NCBI RefSeq assembly: GCF_902459615.1
Contig: NZ_CABPSA010000014.1
Coordinates: 1 to 64,000 of the forward strand
Length of the DNA stretch: 64,000 nucleotides
Reading direction: 5' to 3'
From: Pandoraea commovens
GTDB lineage: Bacteria > Pseudomonadota > Gammaproteobacteria > Burkholderiales > Burkholderiaceae
Shown here: in pieces, positions 35,611-44,639 of the stretch
Position numbering within the stretch: position 1 is the first letter of the stretch
Layout: each line of letters opens with the position of its first letter
Position numbers and translations under genes: made by a program
Notes under the pieces: generated by a model
Databases searched by the model: none
What the model was told of the DNA's origin: nothing
Seen by the model: only the letters and a program-made list of their open reading frames with translations

Positions 35611-36447
35611 TCAGGGCAGTTCGCGTTCTGCGCGACCGGTGTAGCGATAAGGCAACTGACGCGGCAACGGACCTTTGTTGCGCTCGCCGCGTCCGCGCTG
35701 CTCCCACGCGTGCGACAGAATGCCCACCGCGCGCGACAATACGAATACGCCTCGCGCGAGCTCTGGCGCAAACCCCAGCTCGGCATAGATCACAGCGGTG
35801 ATGCCGTCGATGTTCATCGGCACCGGCTTTTGCTTGCGCGCCTTAAGATGCGCTTCGATGCCACGTGCGATGGCTGCGTAATGGCCTTCGATCACGCCTT
35901 GCGCCACGGCATCGTCGACGATGGCGAGCAATCGCGTCGCGCGCGGATCGACCGGATGGAAACGATGACCGAAACCCGGCAGGTACTTCCCGTGGGCAAC
36001 GTTAAACGCAGCGATGCCGTCTGCCACTGCAATCGATAGATCAGGTACTTCAGCGGTCGAATCCGCCAGCCGCTGCGCGATGTCCTGATAAAGCTCGACG
36101 GCCTGCTGCCCCGCGCCGCCATGCACGTCGTCCAGCGCATTGATGGCCGAGGCCATCGCGCCGTTGAGCGGCAAGCCACAGCTCGTCGCGATCCGCGAGA
36201 TCGCAATCGACGGTGCGTGCGGTCCGTGATCCACCGAAGCGACGAGCGCCGCCTCCAGCAATCGTGCCTGCGCATCGGTGGGCAACTCGCCGCGCAGCAT
36301 CAGCCAGATCATCTGCGGAAAGCTCACGTTGCCGATCAGTTCCTGAATCGGATAGCCACGCACGTTGATCGATCCCGGGTGGATATCGATGATCGACGTG
36401 CTCCAGTAATCGGCGCACAGCGCCGCAGCATCGAGTGTCGGATTCAT
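35611..36447 (-). CDS. Citryl-CoA lyase-like (citrate-synthase superfamily) enzyme
   Basis: 278 residues. It resembles the citrate-synthase fold in a short form: RGYPIQELIGNVSFPQMIWLMLRGELP, the His-containing NALDDVHGGAGQQA, and PGFGHRFHPVDPRATRLL. Such short proteins cleave citryl-CoA or related CoA thioesters to acetyl-CoA and an oxo-acid. The upstream gene, two bases away, encodes a CaiB-type CoA-transferase that would make the CoA ester. Together with the MFS transporter this looks like uptake, activation and cleavage of a hydroxy-di/tricarboxylate. The exact substrate (citrate, citramalate or similar) is not determined. Confidence 0.82.
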   Translation of the reverse strand: MNPTLDAAALCADYWSTSIIDIHPGSINVRGYPIQELIGNVSFPQMIWLMLRGELPTDAQARLLEAALVASVDHGPHAPSIAISRIATSCGLPLNGAMASAINALDDVHGGAGQQAVELYQDIAQRLADSTAEVPDLSIAVADGIAAFNVAHGKYLPGFGHRFHPVDPRATRLLAIVDDAVAQGVIEGHYAAIARGIEAHLKARKQKPVPMNIDGITAVIYAELGFAPELARGVFVLSRAVGILSHAWEQRGRGERNKGPLPRQLPYRYTGRAERELP

Positions 36448-36449
36448 GG

Positions 36450-37649
36450 TCAGATCACGCCGTCGGCGCGCAGTTGATCGATGGAGGCCGTGTCATAGCC
36501 CAGGTCGCTCAGCAGGTTCAGCGTATCTGCGCCGAGCGATGGTGCGGGTGCGCCTGGCGCGGCATCGCCGCCGGAGAGACGGAAGCCCGCGCGCGTCACG
36601 CGCTGCGGCTGCGCTTCGCCCGGCACATCCAGTTCGCGCACGAATTCGCGCGAAGCGAGATGCGGATGCGCAAGGACGTCGGGCACAGAAAGAACGCGCC
36701 CGGCAGGCACACCGCTTGCGACGAGTTTCGTCTCCCAGTTCGCAGCGCTGTCGAGCGCGAGTGCCGCTTCGATTTCCGCTTTGAGCGCGTGACGATTCTG
36801 CTTGCGCGTGTCGCGTTGCGCGAAGCGAGGATCGTCTGCGATATCCGGGCGGCCGATCAATGCGCACAAACTCACGAACTGACGCGTTTCGTTCGCCGCG
36901 ATGTTGAGTAGGCCGTCACCGGTGCGGAAGGTGCCGGACGGCGCAGCCGTGAAGTTCTCGTTGCCCATCGGCACCGGTGCGACACCCGCATTCAAGTAGT
37001 TCGAGACGACCCAGCCCATCGTCGCAAGCGTGGCTTCGAGCATCGAGACGTCAAGCATGCGGCCCTGCCCTGTCGTGCGCGCATCGAGCAGCGCCGCGCA
37101 GATCGCGAACGCGGCCGTCAGACCGCCGACGGTGTCGGACACCGGATAGCCGACGCGCAACGGTGCGCTCTGCGCATCTCCCGTCACGCTCATCACGCCC
37201 GAAATACCCTGAATGATCTGATCGTAGGCAGGACGCGACGACAACTCGCCGTCCGCACCGAAGCCCGAGATCGCACAGTAGACAAGACGTGGATTGATTT
37301 CGCGCAGCACGTCGAAATCCAGACCGAGACGCGTCATCACGCCCGGACGGAAGTTCTCGACGAGCACGTCGCTCGATGCCACCAACGCCTTCAGGATGGC
37401 TTTGCCGCGCGGATCTTTCAGGTTCAGCGTAAGCGAGCGCTTGCCCGCGTTCACCGCCACGAAGGACGCGCCCATCTGACGCGCAGCTGCCGCTTTGTCG
37501 GCCCCGAGTCGACGGGCCAGATCGCCCCCTTCGGGGTTTTCGACCTTGGTCACGTCAGCGCCCATCAGCGCCAGTTGATAGGCGCAGAACGGTCCCGCGA
37601 GGACGTTGGAGAGATCGAGGACTTTCACCCCGGCTAGCGGCAATGCCAT
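36450..37649 (-). CDS. CaiB/BaiF-family CoA-transferase
   Basis: 399 residues, a full-length family III CoA-transferase. Typical blocks are ALPLAGVKVLDLSNVLAGPF, GADVTKVENPEGGD, the RSLTLNLKDPRGK block, LVENFRPGVM and SGFGADGELSSRPAYDQIIQG. Asp in the AYDQIIQG block corresponds to the catalytic aspartate of the family. It lies between the MFS gene (58 bases upstream) and the citryl-CoA lyase-like gene (two bases downstream). Confidence 0.92.
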   Translation of the reverse strand: MALPLAGVKVLDLSNVLAGPFCAYQLALMGADVTKVENPEGGDLARRLGADKAAAARQMGASFVAVNAGKRSLTLNLKDPRGKAILKALVASSDVLVENFRPGVMTRLGLDFDVLREINPRLVYCAISGFGADGELSSRPAYDQIIQGISGVMSVTGDAQSAPLRVGYPVSDTVGGLTAAFAICAALLDARTTGQGRMLDVSMLEATLATMGWVVSNYLNAGVAPVPMGNENFTAAPSGTFRTGDGLLNIAANETRQFVSLCALIGRPDIADDPRFAQRDTRKQNRHALKAEIEAALALDSAANWETKLVASGVPAGRVLSVPDVLAHPHLASREFVRELDVPGEAQPQRVTRAGFRLSGGDAAPGAPAPSLGADTLNLLSDLGYDTASIDQLRADGVI

Positions 37650-37707
37650 CGTTGGCTCCCAAAAATGCGTGTTTCGGTTGAAGCGAGATGCATCGGATCG
37701 GTGCGAA

Positions 37708-39141
37708 TCAATGCGAGATTTCGTCCAGCGTGCGCTGGTTGGTACGCGGCCCGAACAGGCCGATGGACGCCATCACCATGACCATCGCAAACGTGATCAG
37801 CGCAAACACGCCGGTCACGTCGAAATGGCGCAGAGCAAAGGCGATCATGAAGCCGGAGAACATGGCCGACAGGCGCGACATCGAGTACACGAAGCCGACG
37901 GCCCGGGCACGAATGCGCGTCGGGAACAGCTCCGTCTGATAGGCGTGATAGCCCACCGACAGCAGCGTGCCGCACAGCGTGATCGCAACGCCCAGAATCA
38001 TCAGCATGCCGGGCGACGTCTGCACCGCGAACAGCGAACCGAAGATCGCGATACCCAGCGCCGAGAGCACGACCAGCGTCTTTCTCTCGATACGATCGGC
38101 AATCGCCATGCCGATGAGCGGACCGAACGGGTTCGAGATCGCAATGACGAACGAGTACATCAGGCTGTGTGTGATCGTGATGCCCTTGGACACGAGCAGC
38201 GTGGGCACCCACGACGCGAAGCCGTAGAACCCGATAGCCTGAAACAGGTTGAAGACCAGCAACGTGATGGCACGACGGCGATACGGCTTTTGCCAGATTT
38301 CGCGGAACTTCGCCTTGGTCGCAGCAGGTTCGACGCTCAGCACCGGCGGCGGCAACGGACGGCCGGACTCGCGTTGCACACGCGCTTCCAGCACCGAGAG
38401 GATCGCTTCGGCCTCGGCGGCGCGGCCTTGCTGCGCGAGCCAGCGCGGGCTTTCCGGCACGCGGCGACGGATCGCCCAGACGATCAGCGCGCCCAGCGAA
38501 CCGATGATGACCACCGTGCGCCAGCCGTCCATTCCGAAGACTTGTTGCGGCACCAGCCACCACGACAGCAACGCCACCGCGGGCACCGCGAGGTACTGAA
38601 TCAGGTGCATGAAGGCGAAGGCACGGCCGCGCAGATGCTTCGGCGCGAGTTCGCTCACGTACGTATCGATGGTCACCAGCTCGACGCCGACGCCGATCCC
38701 GGCAATCAGACGCCACAGGTTGATCATCGGCGCAGTCGTCTGAAACGCCATGATGAGCGTGGCGATGGAATACCAGAGCAAGGAGACAGTGAAGATCGTG
38801 CGACGGCCGTAACGGTCGGCGAGCCCCGTCAGAAAGAACGTGCCGATGAACAGCCCTGCGAAGGACGCCGCCACAAACGCGCCGAGACCCGACACACCGA
38901 AGAACGATGCCGTCGTCGTCGAGTACAACCCGCTCTTGACGAGGCCGGGGCCCACGTAAGCGGTGAAGAAGAGATCGTAGAACTCGAACCAGCCGCCCAG
39001 CGCGAGCAGCAGGATCAGCATCCAGACGGAGCGCGTGGCGGGCAAACGGTCGATGCGCGCATTGATCTGCCGACTCGCGTCGGACGGCCCTGCATGGGCG
39101 GCGGGCGACGCGTGTGCCGCGCCGACAGGCAAACTCGACAT
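37708..39141 (-). CDS. MFS transporter (sugar/organic-acid:H+ symporter type)
   Basis: 477 residues from ATG 39141, which has AAAGGAGG upstream; the ORF extends further but without support. Twelve membrane segments are predicted. MFS signatures are present between helices 2-3 (GLADRYGRRTIF) and 8-9 (ADRIERKT). The central loop is long and charged. Together with the two downstream enzymes it probably imports the operon's carboxylate substrate. A sharp palindrome at 39184-39198 lies just upstream of the start. Confidence 0.9.
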   Translation of the reverse strand: MSSLPVGAAHASPAAHAGPSDASRQINARIDRLPATRSVWMLILLLALGGWFEFYDLFFTAYVGPGLVKSGLYSTTTASFFGVSGLGAFVAASFAGLFIGTFFLTGLADRYGRRTIFTVSLLWYSIATLIMAFQTTAPMINLWRLIAGIGVGVELVTIDTYVSELAPKHLRGRAFAFMHLIQYLAVPAVALLSWWLVPQQVFGMDGWRTVVIIGSLGALIVWAIRRRVPESPRWLAQQGRAAEAEAILSVLEARVQRESGRPLPPPVLSVEPAATKAKFREIWQKPYRRRAITLLVFNLFQAIGFYGFASWVPTLLVSKGITITHSLMYSFVIAISNPFGPLIGMAIADRIERKTLVVLSALGIAIFGSLFAVQTSPGMLMILGVAITLCGTLLSVGYHAYQTELFPTRIRARAVGFVYSMSRLSAMFSGFMIAFALRHFDVTGVFALITFAMVMVMASIGLFGPRTNQRTLDEISH

Positions 39142-39171
39142 CTCAATCCTCCTTTGGATTGCATTGCAGGT

Positions 39172-39200
39172 CATTCTGCCAAGTTCTGTCAGACAGAATG
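39172..39200. promoter_or_regulatory. Palindromic operator upstream of the MFS-CoA-transferase operon
   Basis: TTCTGTC-A-GACAGAA (39184-39198) is a perfect 7+1+7 palindrome, nested in a wider pair CATTCTG (39172-39178)/CAGAATG (39194-39200). It lies 43 bases before the MFS ATG, where a repressor or activator would act. The IclR or GntR proteins encoded nearby are candidates. Confidence 0.6.
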
Positions 39201-39345
39201 ACGTTCTGTTTTATGAGAAGTCGAAGGGTATGCCTCCACCCAAGGGGCGGGTATCGGGGTTTACGCGGACATAGAGAGGGCAATTCGGGCGCTTATGCCC
39301 GTCGCAAGGTTGGATCTGTAGACCTGGCCGATGGCCGCCACGCCG

Positions 39346-39981
39346 TCACATCTCGTCCACCGCTGTGGTGGCCGTCGGCTGACCGTCGTGGCATTCCAGC
39401 GAGAAGCGATTGCGCGTATCGACGTAAAAGCTCGCACCGAAGCGTCCGACAGGGAAGTAGTTTTGCAGACGCACGCGCCACGCCTGCGTGTCGATCAGTT
39501 CGTCGCGCGCGTGCATGCGTTCGACGCGTCCGATGAAGATGTGGCGGCTCGGTGTCTCTAGCGTCTCCCACAGCGTGCATTCGAACGCGACCGGGGCTTC
39601 GGCGATGCGCGGCGGGGCCACGAGACTACTCGCCACGGGGGTGAGCCCTGCATGCACGAGCTCGCTTTGCGTCGGCGGCAGACGCTCGCCGCACGCATGC
39701 ATGCGTGCGGCCATCGCCTCGTCCGTCAGGTGCACGACATATTCGCGCGTGCGCAGAATATTCACCGCCGTGTCCTTGAGCGAATCGTCGTCGCGCCGGT
39801 TGATCGAGAGCATGACGATCGGCGGCTCTTCGCCGAGCATGTTGAACATCGAAAACGGCGCGGCATTGACGACGCCGTCTTCGTTGACCGTCGTGACGAG
39901 TGCAATGGGACGCGGCACGATCAGGCTGGCCATCAACTTGTAGCGTTGATAGGCCGTAATTTCCCGGAAGTCGATTTCCAT
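39346..39981 (-). CDS. Flavin reductase-like domain protein
   Basis: 211 residues. The FMN-binding split-barrel fold is suggested by KLMASLIVPRPIALVTTVNEDGVVNAAPFSMFNMLGEEPPIVMLSINRR, split across family-conserved blocks. Members supply reduced flavin to monooxygenases or bind flavin for unknown reductions. It is the last gene after the deacetylase-family hydrolase and the GntR regulator (nine bases upstream). No oxygenase partner is encoded nearby. Confidence 0.88.
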   Translation of the reverse strand: MEIDFREITAYQRYKLMASLIVPRPIALVTTVNEDGVVNAAPFSMFNMLGEEPPIVMLSINRRDDDSLKDTAVNILRTREYVVHLTDEAMAARMHACGERLPPTQSELVHAGLTPVASSLVAPPRIAEAPVAFECTLWETLETPSRHIFIGRVERMHARDELIDTQAWRVRLQNYFPVGRFGASFYVDTRNRFSLECHDGQPTATTAVDEM

Positions 39982-39990
39982 GCGATGGCC

Positions 39991-40989
39991 TCAGGTGCGC
40001 TGGCGAATGGTGGATTTGGTCGATTTGGTGGCTTTGGTGGCTTTGGTGGATTGGGCAGACGATGTGGCGGTGTCGCGCTGCGCAGCGCCGGTCTCCGGCA
40101 AGCCGAGCAGCGAGGCGAGACTCTTCTGCCCACGCATCCGGGTCGTCTCGATGCGTCGCTCCAGTTCCTCCAGATGCGATTGCATACGGTCGATGGCACC
40201 TGCGGCGTCCCGTCGCTCGATGCACGCCACGATGGCGGTGTGTTCGTCGTGCTCGCACGGCGCGTAGCCCGGTGGCTCGTACAACCCCACGATGAGCGAG
40301 CAGCGCGAGATCAATTCACCGAGATAGCGCAAGAGCACGGCATTGCCTGCAAGCGCCGCCACGCGTAGGTGGAAGTCACTCGCCAGCCGCGCCCAGGACG
40401 GCTGATCGAAGCGGTGCATGGCCGCATGCTCGGCATCGAGTTGCCGACGCAGCATGGCCAGATCCTCATCGGTCACCCTTGCCACCGCCAGCTCGACGAG
40501 CGCGCGCTCCAGCGCACGTCGCGCTTCGAAGATCTCGCGCGTTTCTTCCGGCGTCGGCTCGGCGATCACGGCGCCCTTGTTGGGACGCAGCGTGACGATC
40601 CCGTCATGCGCCAGACGTTCGAGCACTCGGCGTACGACCGCCCGGCCCACGTCGAAGAGCTGACAAAGCTCGGGCTCGGGGAGCTTGGTGCCGGGTGTCA
40701 GACGGTGCGCCAGCACGCCGTCGACGATGGTCCGGTAGATGTGCGTCTCGACGCGCGTCTCGGCGCTCTGCTCAAGCGTGTCGTCGGACGGGGGGGAGTG
40801 CAGCGAGTGGAGCGAGAGCGGGCGGGAACCGGCGAGTCCGGTCGCTGTGGCGTCTGGGGCAGCACTGGCGGGATGACGGCGCGCTCGCGGCGCAGGCTTG
40901 TTGGCGGGCATAGCAGCTGAAGGCAATAGGGTCGACGTCGAATAATCGGTGCAGTCCGGGCAATCGGGACAGTAGGGCTTGAGCGTCAT
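39991..40989 (-). CDS. GntR-family (FCD) transcriptional regulator
   Basis: 332 residues. The winged helix lies at about 78-145 (VETHIYRTIVDGVLAHRLTPGTKLPEPELCQLFDVGRAVVRRVLERL) and the FCD ligand domain at about 150-290. The N-terminus is unusually long, with CPDCPDC at residues 8-14. The C-terminus carries a Lys/Thr/Ser repeat (TKATKATKSTKST) from a short DNA repeat at about 40010-40057. ATG 40989 has GAGGA upstream; an internal ATG at 40911 would remove the Cys motif. It lies seven bases after the hydrolase gene and is divergent, with that gene, from the ABC-transporter cluster. Confidence 0.9.
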   Translation of the reverse strand: MTLKPYCPDCPDCTDYSTSTLLPSAAMPANKPAPRARRHPASAAPDATATGLAGSRPLSLHSLHSPPSDDTLEQSAETRVETHIYRTIVDGVLAHRLTPGTKLPEPELCQLFDVGRAVVRRVLERLAHDGIVTLRPNKGAVIAEPTPEETREIFEARRALERALVELAVARVTDEDLAMLRRQLDAEHAAMHRFDQPSWARLASDFHLRVAALAGNAVLLRYLGELISRCSLIVGLYEPPGYAPCEHDEHTAIVACIERRDAAGAIDRMQSHLEELERRIETTRMRGQKSLASLLGLPETGAAQRDTATSSAQSTKATKATKSTKSTIRQRT

Positions 40990-40996
40990 GATGTCC

Positions 40997-42001
40997 TCAG
41001 CCCATCACGGCATCGGGCCGCGTGAGACTGACCGAGGCGACGTGTGCGGCGATATCGCCCGGGCGCGTGAGCCAAATCTCGCCGCGCTGCGCGGCTTGCA
41101 CGATCGGTGTGAGCACGCGGCGCAAGTGCCGCAACCGGTAGGGCTGCCCCACGAGATACGGATGCAACGCGATCCCCATGACCAGCGGCTGAGCGCGGGT
41201 CGGGTGTTCGGCCTGCGCGTACATCTCGTCGAAGTTATCGGCAATCATGTCGGCGAACGCCACACCGTCCATCTGACGGCCAACGATCATCGGAATGTCG
41301 TTGACCTCCTGAGGGTATGGCACCGACCAGAGCGCTCCATGGGCGGTTCGCATGCGCACCGGCCGGTCGTCGTGGCACCAGTTCAGCGTATAGCGGTAGC
41401 CGGTGCGGGCGAGCAGATCCGGCGTGTGATGCGTCTCCGAGATCCAAGGCGAGAGCCATCCCGTGGGAGCGCACCCCGTCGCCTGCGCCAGACGCGACCG
41501 GCAGTGCATGAGCAGATCGTGCTCGTGCGCGGGCTCGAAGTCGCTCTGACGATGCGCATTCGTGTGGCCGTGTCCGATCAGCTCGTCGCCACGAGCGACG
41601 CAGGCGTGCACGAGCGCCGGGCAATGATCGAGCAGCGATGTGTTGAGCACGACACCTGCGGGCATCGACAGATCGTCGAACAAGTCCAGACAACGCCATG
41701 CCCCGACCCGATTGCCGTATTCGCGCCAGCTGAAATTGAGCACGTCCGGCTGCGGCGAAACGGGGCCGAGATTCGCGCCCATCCCTTCCCCGAAAGCGAA
41801 GTGCTCCAGATTGAAACCCAGATAGACGGCCAGGCGCGCGCCATTCGGCCATCGATACGTATCGCGCGCCGTGATCGGCAGATAGTCGAAGCGGTCGTGA
41901 GAACGCAATGCGCCGAAGCGCATGTCGTCGTTCGCCAGAACGTCGCGTTCCGGAAGCGTCAGAGCAGAAGTCATCGGTATGTCGTCATTACGGTACGGCA
42001 T
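40997..42001 (-). CDS. Polysaccharide-deacetylase-family (PuuE/allantoinase-like) hydrolase
   Basis: 334 residues. A NodB-type barrel is visible: RLAVYLGFNLEHF, GNRVGAWRCLDLFDDL, ELIGHGHTNAHRQSD, GWLSPWISETHHTPDLLARTG, MGIALHPYLVGQPYRL. The GHGHTNAH and ALHPY blocks carry the expected His ligands. The subgroup includes allantoinase-like enzymes acting on small amides rather than polymers. It begins the operon with the GntR and flavin-reductase genes. The start is 42001 or 41974; neither has a strong ribosome site. Confidence 0.85.
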   Translation of the reverse strand: MPYRNDDIPMTSALTLPERDVLANDDMRFGALRSHDRFDYLPITARDTYRWPNGARLAVYLGFNLEHFAFGEGMGANLGPVSPQPDVLNFSWREYGNRVGAWRCLDLFDDLSMPAGVVLNTSLLDHCPALVHACVARGDELIGHGHTNAHRQSDFEPAHEHDLLMHCRSRLAQATGCAPTGWLSPWISETHHTPDLLARTGYRYTLNWCHDDRPVRMRTAHGALWSVPYPQEVNDIPMIVGRQMDGVAFADMIADNFDEMYAQAEHPTRAQPLVMGIALHPYLVGQPYRLRHLRRVLTPIVQAAQRGEIWLTRPGDIAAHVASVSLTRPDAVMG

Positions 42002-42391
42002 CGCAGCAGGCTCAGCGAGTGAGGCCGTTCATTCATCGTCGAATCGTTCGTTGTTCGAATCGCTTGCCCGGCGTCGGGCAACTACACAGCCGGACATGCA
42101 TCCGCGTCATGAGCCGTCTTGAAACATCCGCGCACTGCCGCAGTGCGCGCGCGTTCCGAGTTGGCGCAAAACGCGTCGTCAACGAACACCACACAGAATC
42201 GTTCGCAATTTCAATGCCAGATCGTCAACACATTGCCGCGCATATCGTGCAAGGCGATTGCCATGAAATGTCGACGTGGTGGCACGCCTCTTGCGTACGG
42301 CGAAAACGTAGTGAGGGGTGCCCGATGCCAGAGCGCTCCTCGTCTTCGAATCGCTTCAGATATGCCTTATGTGTTCTTACGGAGATTGCTC
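42002..42391. promoter_or_regulatory. Divergent control region with repeated GAATCGTTCG
   Basis: 390 bases without a gene, between the hydrolase operon and the ABC-transporter cluster. GAATCGTTCG occurs at 42041-42050 and again at 42196-42205. TCGAATCG occurs at 42039-42046 and 42055-42062, 16 bases apart, the spacing of same-face operator sites. The GntR protein is the natural candidate binder. Confidence 0.45.
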
Positions 42392-43666
42392 ATGTCTGCC
42401 TCTGCACGTCGCCACACCCCCTGCTCCACCCTCACCGGCGACCCGGCACCGCTCGCCGCCCCTACCCGCCGCCGTTGGCTTCGCACCGGCGCGCTCGCCC
42501 TGGCGGCAGCGGGTATGACGTTTGCCAGCGTTTCGGGTTACGCAGCGGAAACGATCAAGATCGGTCTCATCACTGCGCTCTCCGGCCAGTCGGCGCGAGC
42601 GGGTGACGCGTTGACCCGCGGCATGACCATCGCCATCGACGAGATCAACGCGAGCGGCGGCGTGCTCGGCGGCCGCAAGCTCGAACTGGTGCGTCGCGAC
42701 GACGAGGGCAACCCGGCCAAGGGCGTGCTCGCCGCGCGCGAACTCATTTATAAGGACAAGGTGGCCGTGCTCTTCGGCGGGCTGGATACACCGGTCTCGA
42801 TGGCCATCGTCCCGATCGCCAATCAGGAAAAGGTGCCGTTCATGGGACCGTGGGCGGCTGGCACGCCGATTACCCACAACGGTGCGAATCCGAACTACGT
42901 GTTCCGCGTCTCGGCGGTTGACGAGATCGTCGACGGCGCGATGGTGAACTACGCTCAGCAGACCTTCGGTGCGAAGAAGCTCGGCCTCATTCTCGTGAAC
43001 AACCCGTGGGGTGAATCGAACGAAAAAGGCATCGTCGCAGCGCTCTCGGCAAAAGGCATGAAGCCTGCGGCGGTCGAAAAGTTCGAAGCCAACGACGTGG
43101 ACGTCACACCGCAATTGGGACGCCTGAAGGCTGCCGGGGCGGACACACTGCTCATGGTCGGCAACGTCGGACCGTCGGCGCAAGTCGTGAAGTCGCTCGA
43201 CCGTATGGGGTGGAAGGTGCCTATCGTCTCTCACTGGGGTCCGGCAGGCGGACGCTTCACCGAACTCGCGGGTCCCAACGCCAAAACCGTGCACTTCGTG
43301 CAGACGTACAGCTTCTTCGGTGCGACGTCGCCGGTGAGCGCGCGGGTGATAGCTGCGCTCAAGGCGAAGTACCCCGACATCAAGGGGCCGGACGACATCA
43401 CGCCTGCGGTGGGCGTTGCCAATGCCTACGACGCGATGCGTCTCACGGCGCTCGCCATCGACCGCGCCGGCTCGACCAACGGGGATGCGATCCGCACAGG
43501 CTTCTACAAGATCGACCGCTACGAGGGCCTCATCAAGACCTACGTGAAGCCGTTCAGCGAGCAGCAGCACGACGCGCTCTCGGCACAAGACTACGTGTGG
43601 GCGCAATTCATCGACAACCGCATCGTGCCGGTGGCCGCCGCAGGGGCGAAGGTCGCGGCGAAGTAA
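42392..43666 (+). CDS. Branched-chain amino-acid-type ABC transporter substrate-binding protein
   Basis: 424 residues from ATG 42392 (GGAG upstream). The N-terminus carries a twin-arginine-like signal (TRRRWLRTGALALAAAG) with cleavage near SGYA. The mature part is a LivJ/periplasmic-binding-protein type I fold (IKIGLITALSGQSARAGDALTRGMTIAIDEINASGG). The permease and ATPase genes follow. The ligand is not fixed by the family and may be an amide, amino acid or aromatic acid. Confidence 0.92.
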   Translation: MSASARRHTPCSTLTGDPAPLAAPTRRRWLRTGALALAAAGMTFASVSGYAAETIKIGLITALSGQSARAGDALTRGMTIAIDEINASGGVLGGRKLELVRRDDEGNPAKGVLAARELIYKDKVAVLFGGLDTPVSMAIVPIANQEKVPFMGPWAAGTPITHNGANPNYVFRVSAVDEIVDGAMVNYAQQTFGAKKLGLILVNNPWGESNEKGIVAALSAKGMKPAAVEKFEANDVDVTPQLGRLKAAGADTLLMVGNVGPSAQVVKSLDRMGWKVPIVSHWGPAGGRFTELAGPNAKTVHFVQTYSFFGATSPVSARVIAALKAKYPDIKGPDDITPAVGVANAYDAMRLTALAIDRAGSTNGDAIRTGFYKIDRYEGLIKTYVKPFSEQQHDALSAQDYVWAQFIDNRIVPVAAAGAKVAAK

Positions 43667-43760
43667 TGCTTGCCTAATGCTTACGTAATGCGCGCGTTGT
43701 CGGTGACACGACGGCGTCAACGAACGGGCGCTGCCGAGGCAGCGTCCCGGAGGACATCTC

Positions 43761-44639
43761 ATGCAATGGATCTCGGCGCTCGTCGCCGGCCTGGGGCTCG
43801 GCAGTATGTACGGCCTCATGGCGCTAGGCTTTCATCTGACTTTCGCCGTCAGCGCGACGGTCAATTTCGCGCAGGGCAGCTCGATGATGCTGGGCGCCGT
43901 ACTGGCGTACACGTTCTCGCAAACGCTCGGCTGGCCGATGCCGCTCGCCGTCGCCATCGCGCTCGCGCTGTGCGCCGTCTACGGTCTGGTGGTCGAGCGG
44001 CTTGCGGTGCAGCCGTTCGTGCGGCGCGGTTCGAGCGCGTGGCTCATGGCGACGGTGGCGCTCGGCATCGTGCTCGATAACCTCGTCATGCTGACGTTCG
44101 GCACGGAGCCGCGCAGCCTGCCCTCGCCGCTCGCACAAAGCGCGTTGCAGATCGGTGACGCCGGGCTCGGCGTGTATCCGTTGCAACTGCTGATCCCCGT
44201 CGTCGGTCTCGCGCTCGCAGGCGTACTGCATTACATCTTGCGACGCTCGCGCTGGGGTATCGCCATGCTGGCCGTTGTGCAGAACCGGGATGCGGCGCGC
44301 CTCATGGGGATTCCGATCCGTCGCACCATCGCCGGGGCCTTCGCTGTCTCGACGCTGCTCGCCGGGATTGCGGGCGTACTCATCGCGCCGCTGTTCAACG
44401 TGCAGGCGGACATGGGCACGGTCTTCGGCCTCAAGGCTTTTGCGGTCGCGATTCTGGGTGGATTGTCCAGCGCGTGGGGCGTAATGATTGCCGGTCTGCT
44501 GTTCGGCCTTGCCGAGGCGATGATCACGGCGACGCTCGGATCCGGCTACACACAAATCATCACGTTCGGTCTGGTTATCGTGTTGCTGGCAATGCGTCCG
44601 GACGGCATGTTCGGTCGTGCGGAGGTACGTAAGGTATGA
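43761..44639 (+). CDS. Branched-chain amino-acid-type ABC permease (LivH-like)
   Basis: 292 residues, about eight membrane segments, with the LivH-type motif GFHLTFAVSATVNFAQGSSMMLGA near the N-terminus and the coupling-helix region NRDAARLMGIPIRRT. Its stop overlaps the start of the fused permease/ATPase gene by ATGA, so the subunits are translated in step. Confidence 0.92.
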   Translation: MQWISALVAGLGLGSMYGLMALGFHLTFAVSATVNFAQGSSMMLGAVLAYTFSQTLGWPMPLAVAIALALCAVYGLVVERLAVQPFVRRGSSAWLMATVALGIVLDNLVMLTFGTEPRSLPSPLAQSALQIGDAGLGVYPLQLLIPVVGLALAGVLHYILRRSRWGIAMLAVVQNRDAARLMGIPIRRTIAGAFAVSTLLAGIAGVLIAPLFNVQADMGTVFGLKAFAVAILGGLSSAWGVMIAGLLFGLAEAMITATLGSGYTQIITFGLVIVLLAMRPDGMFGRAEVRKV

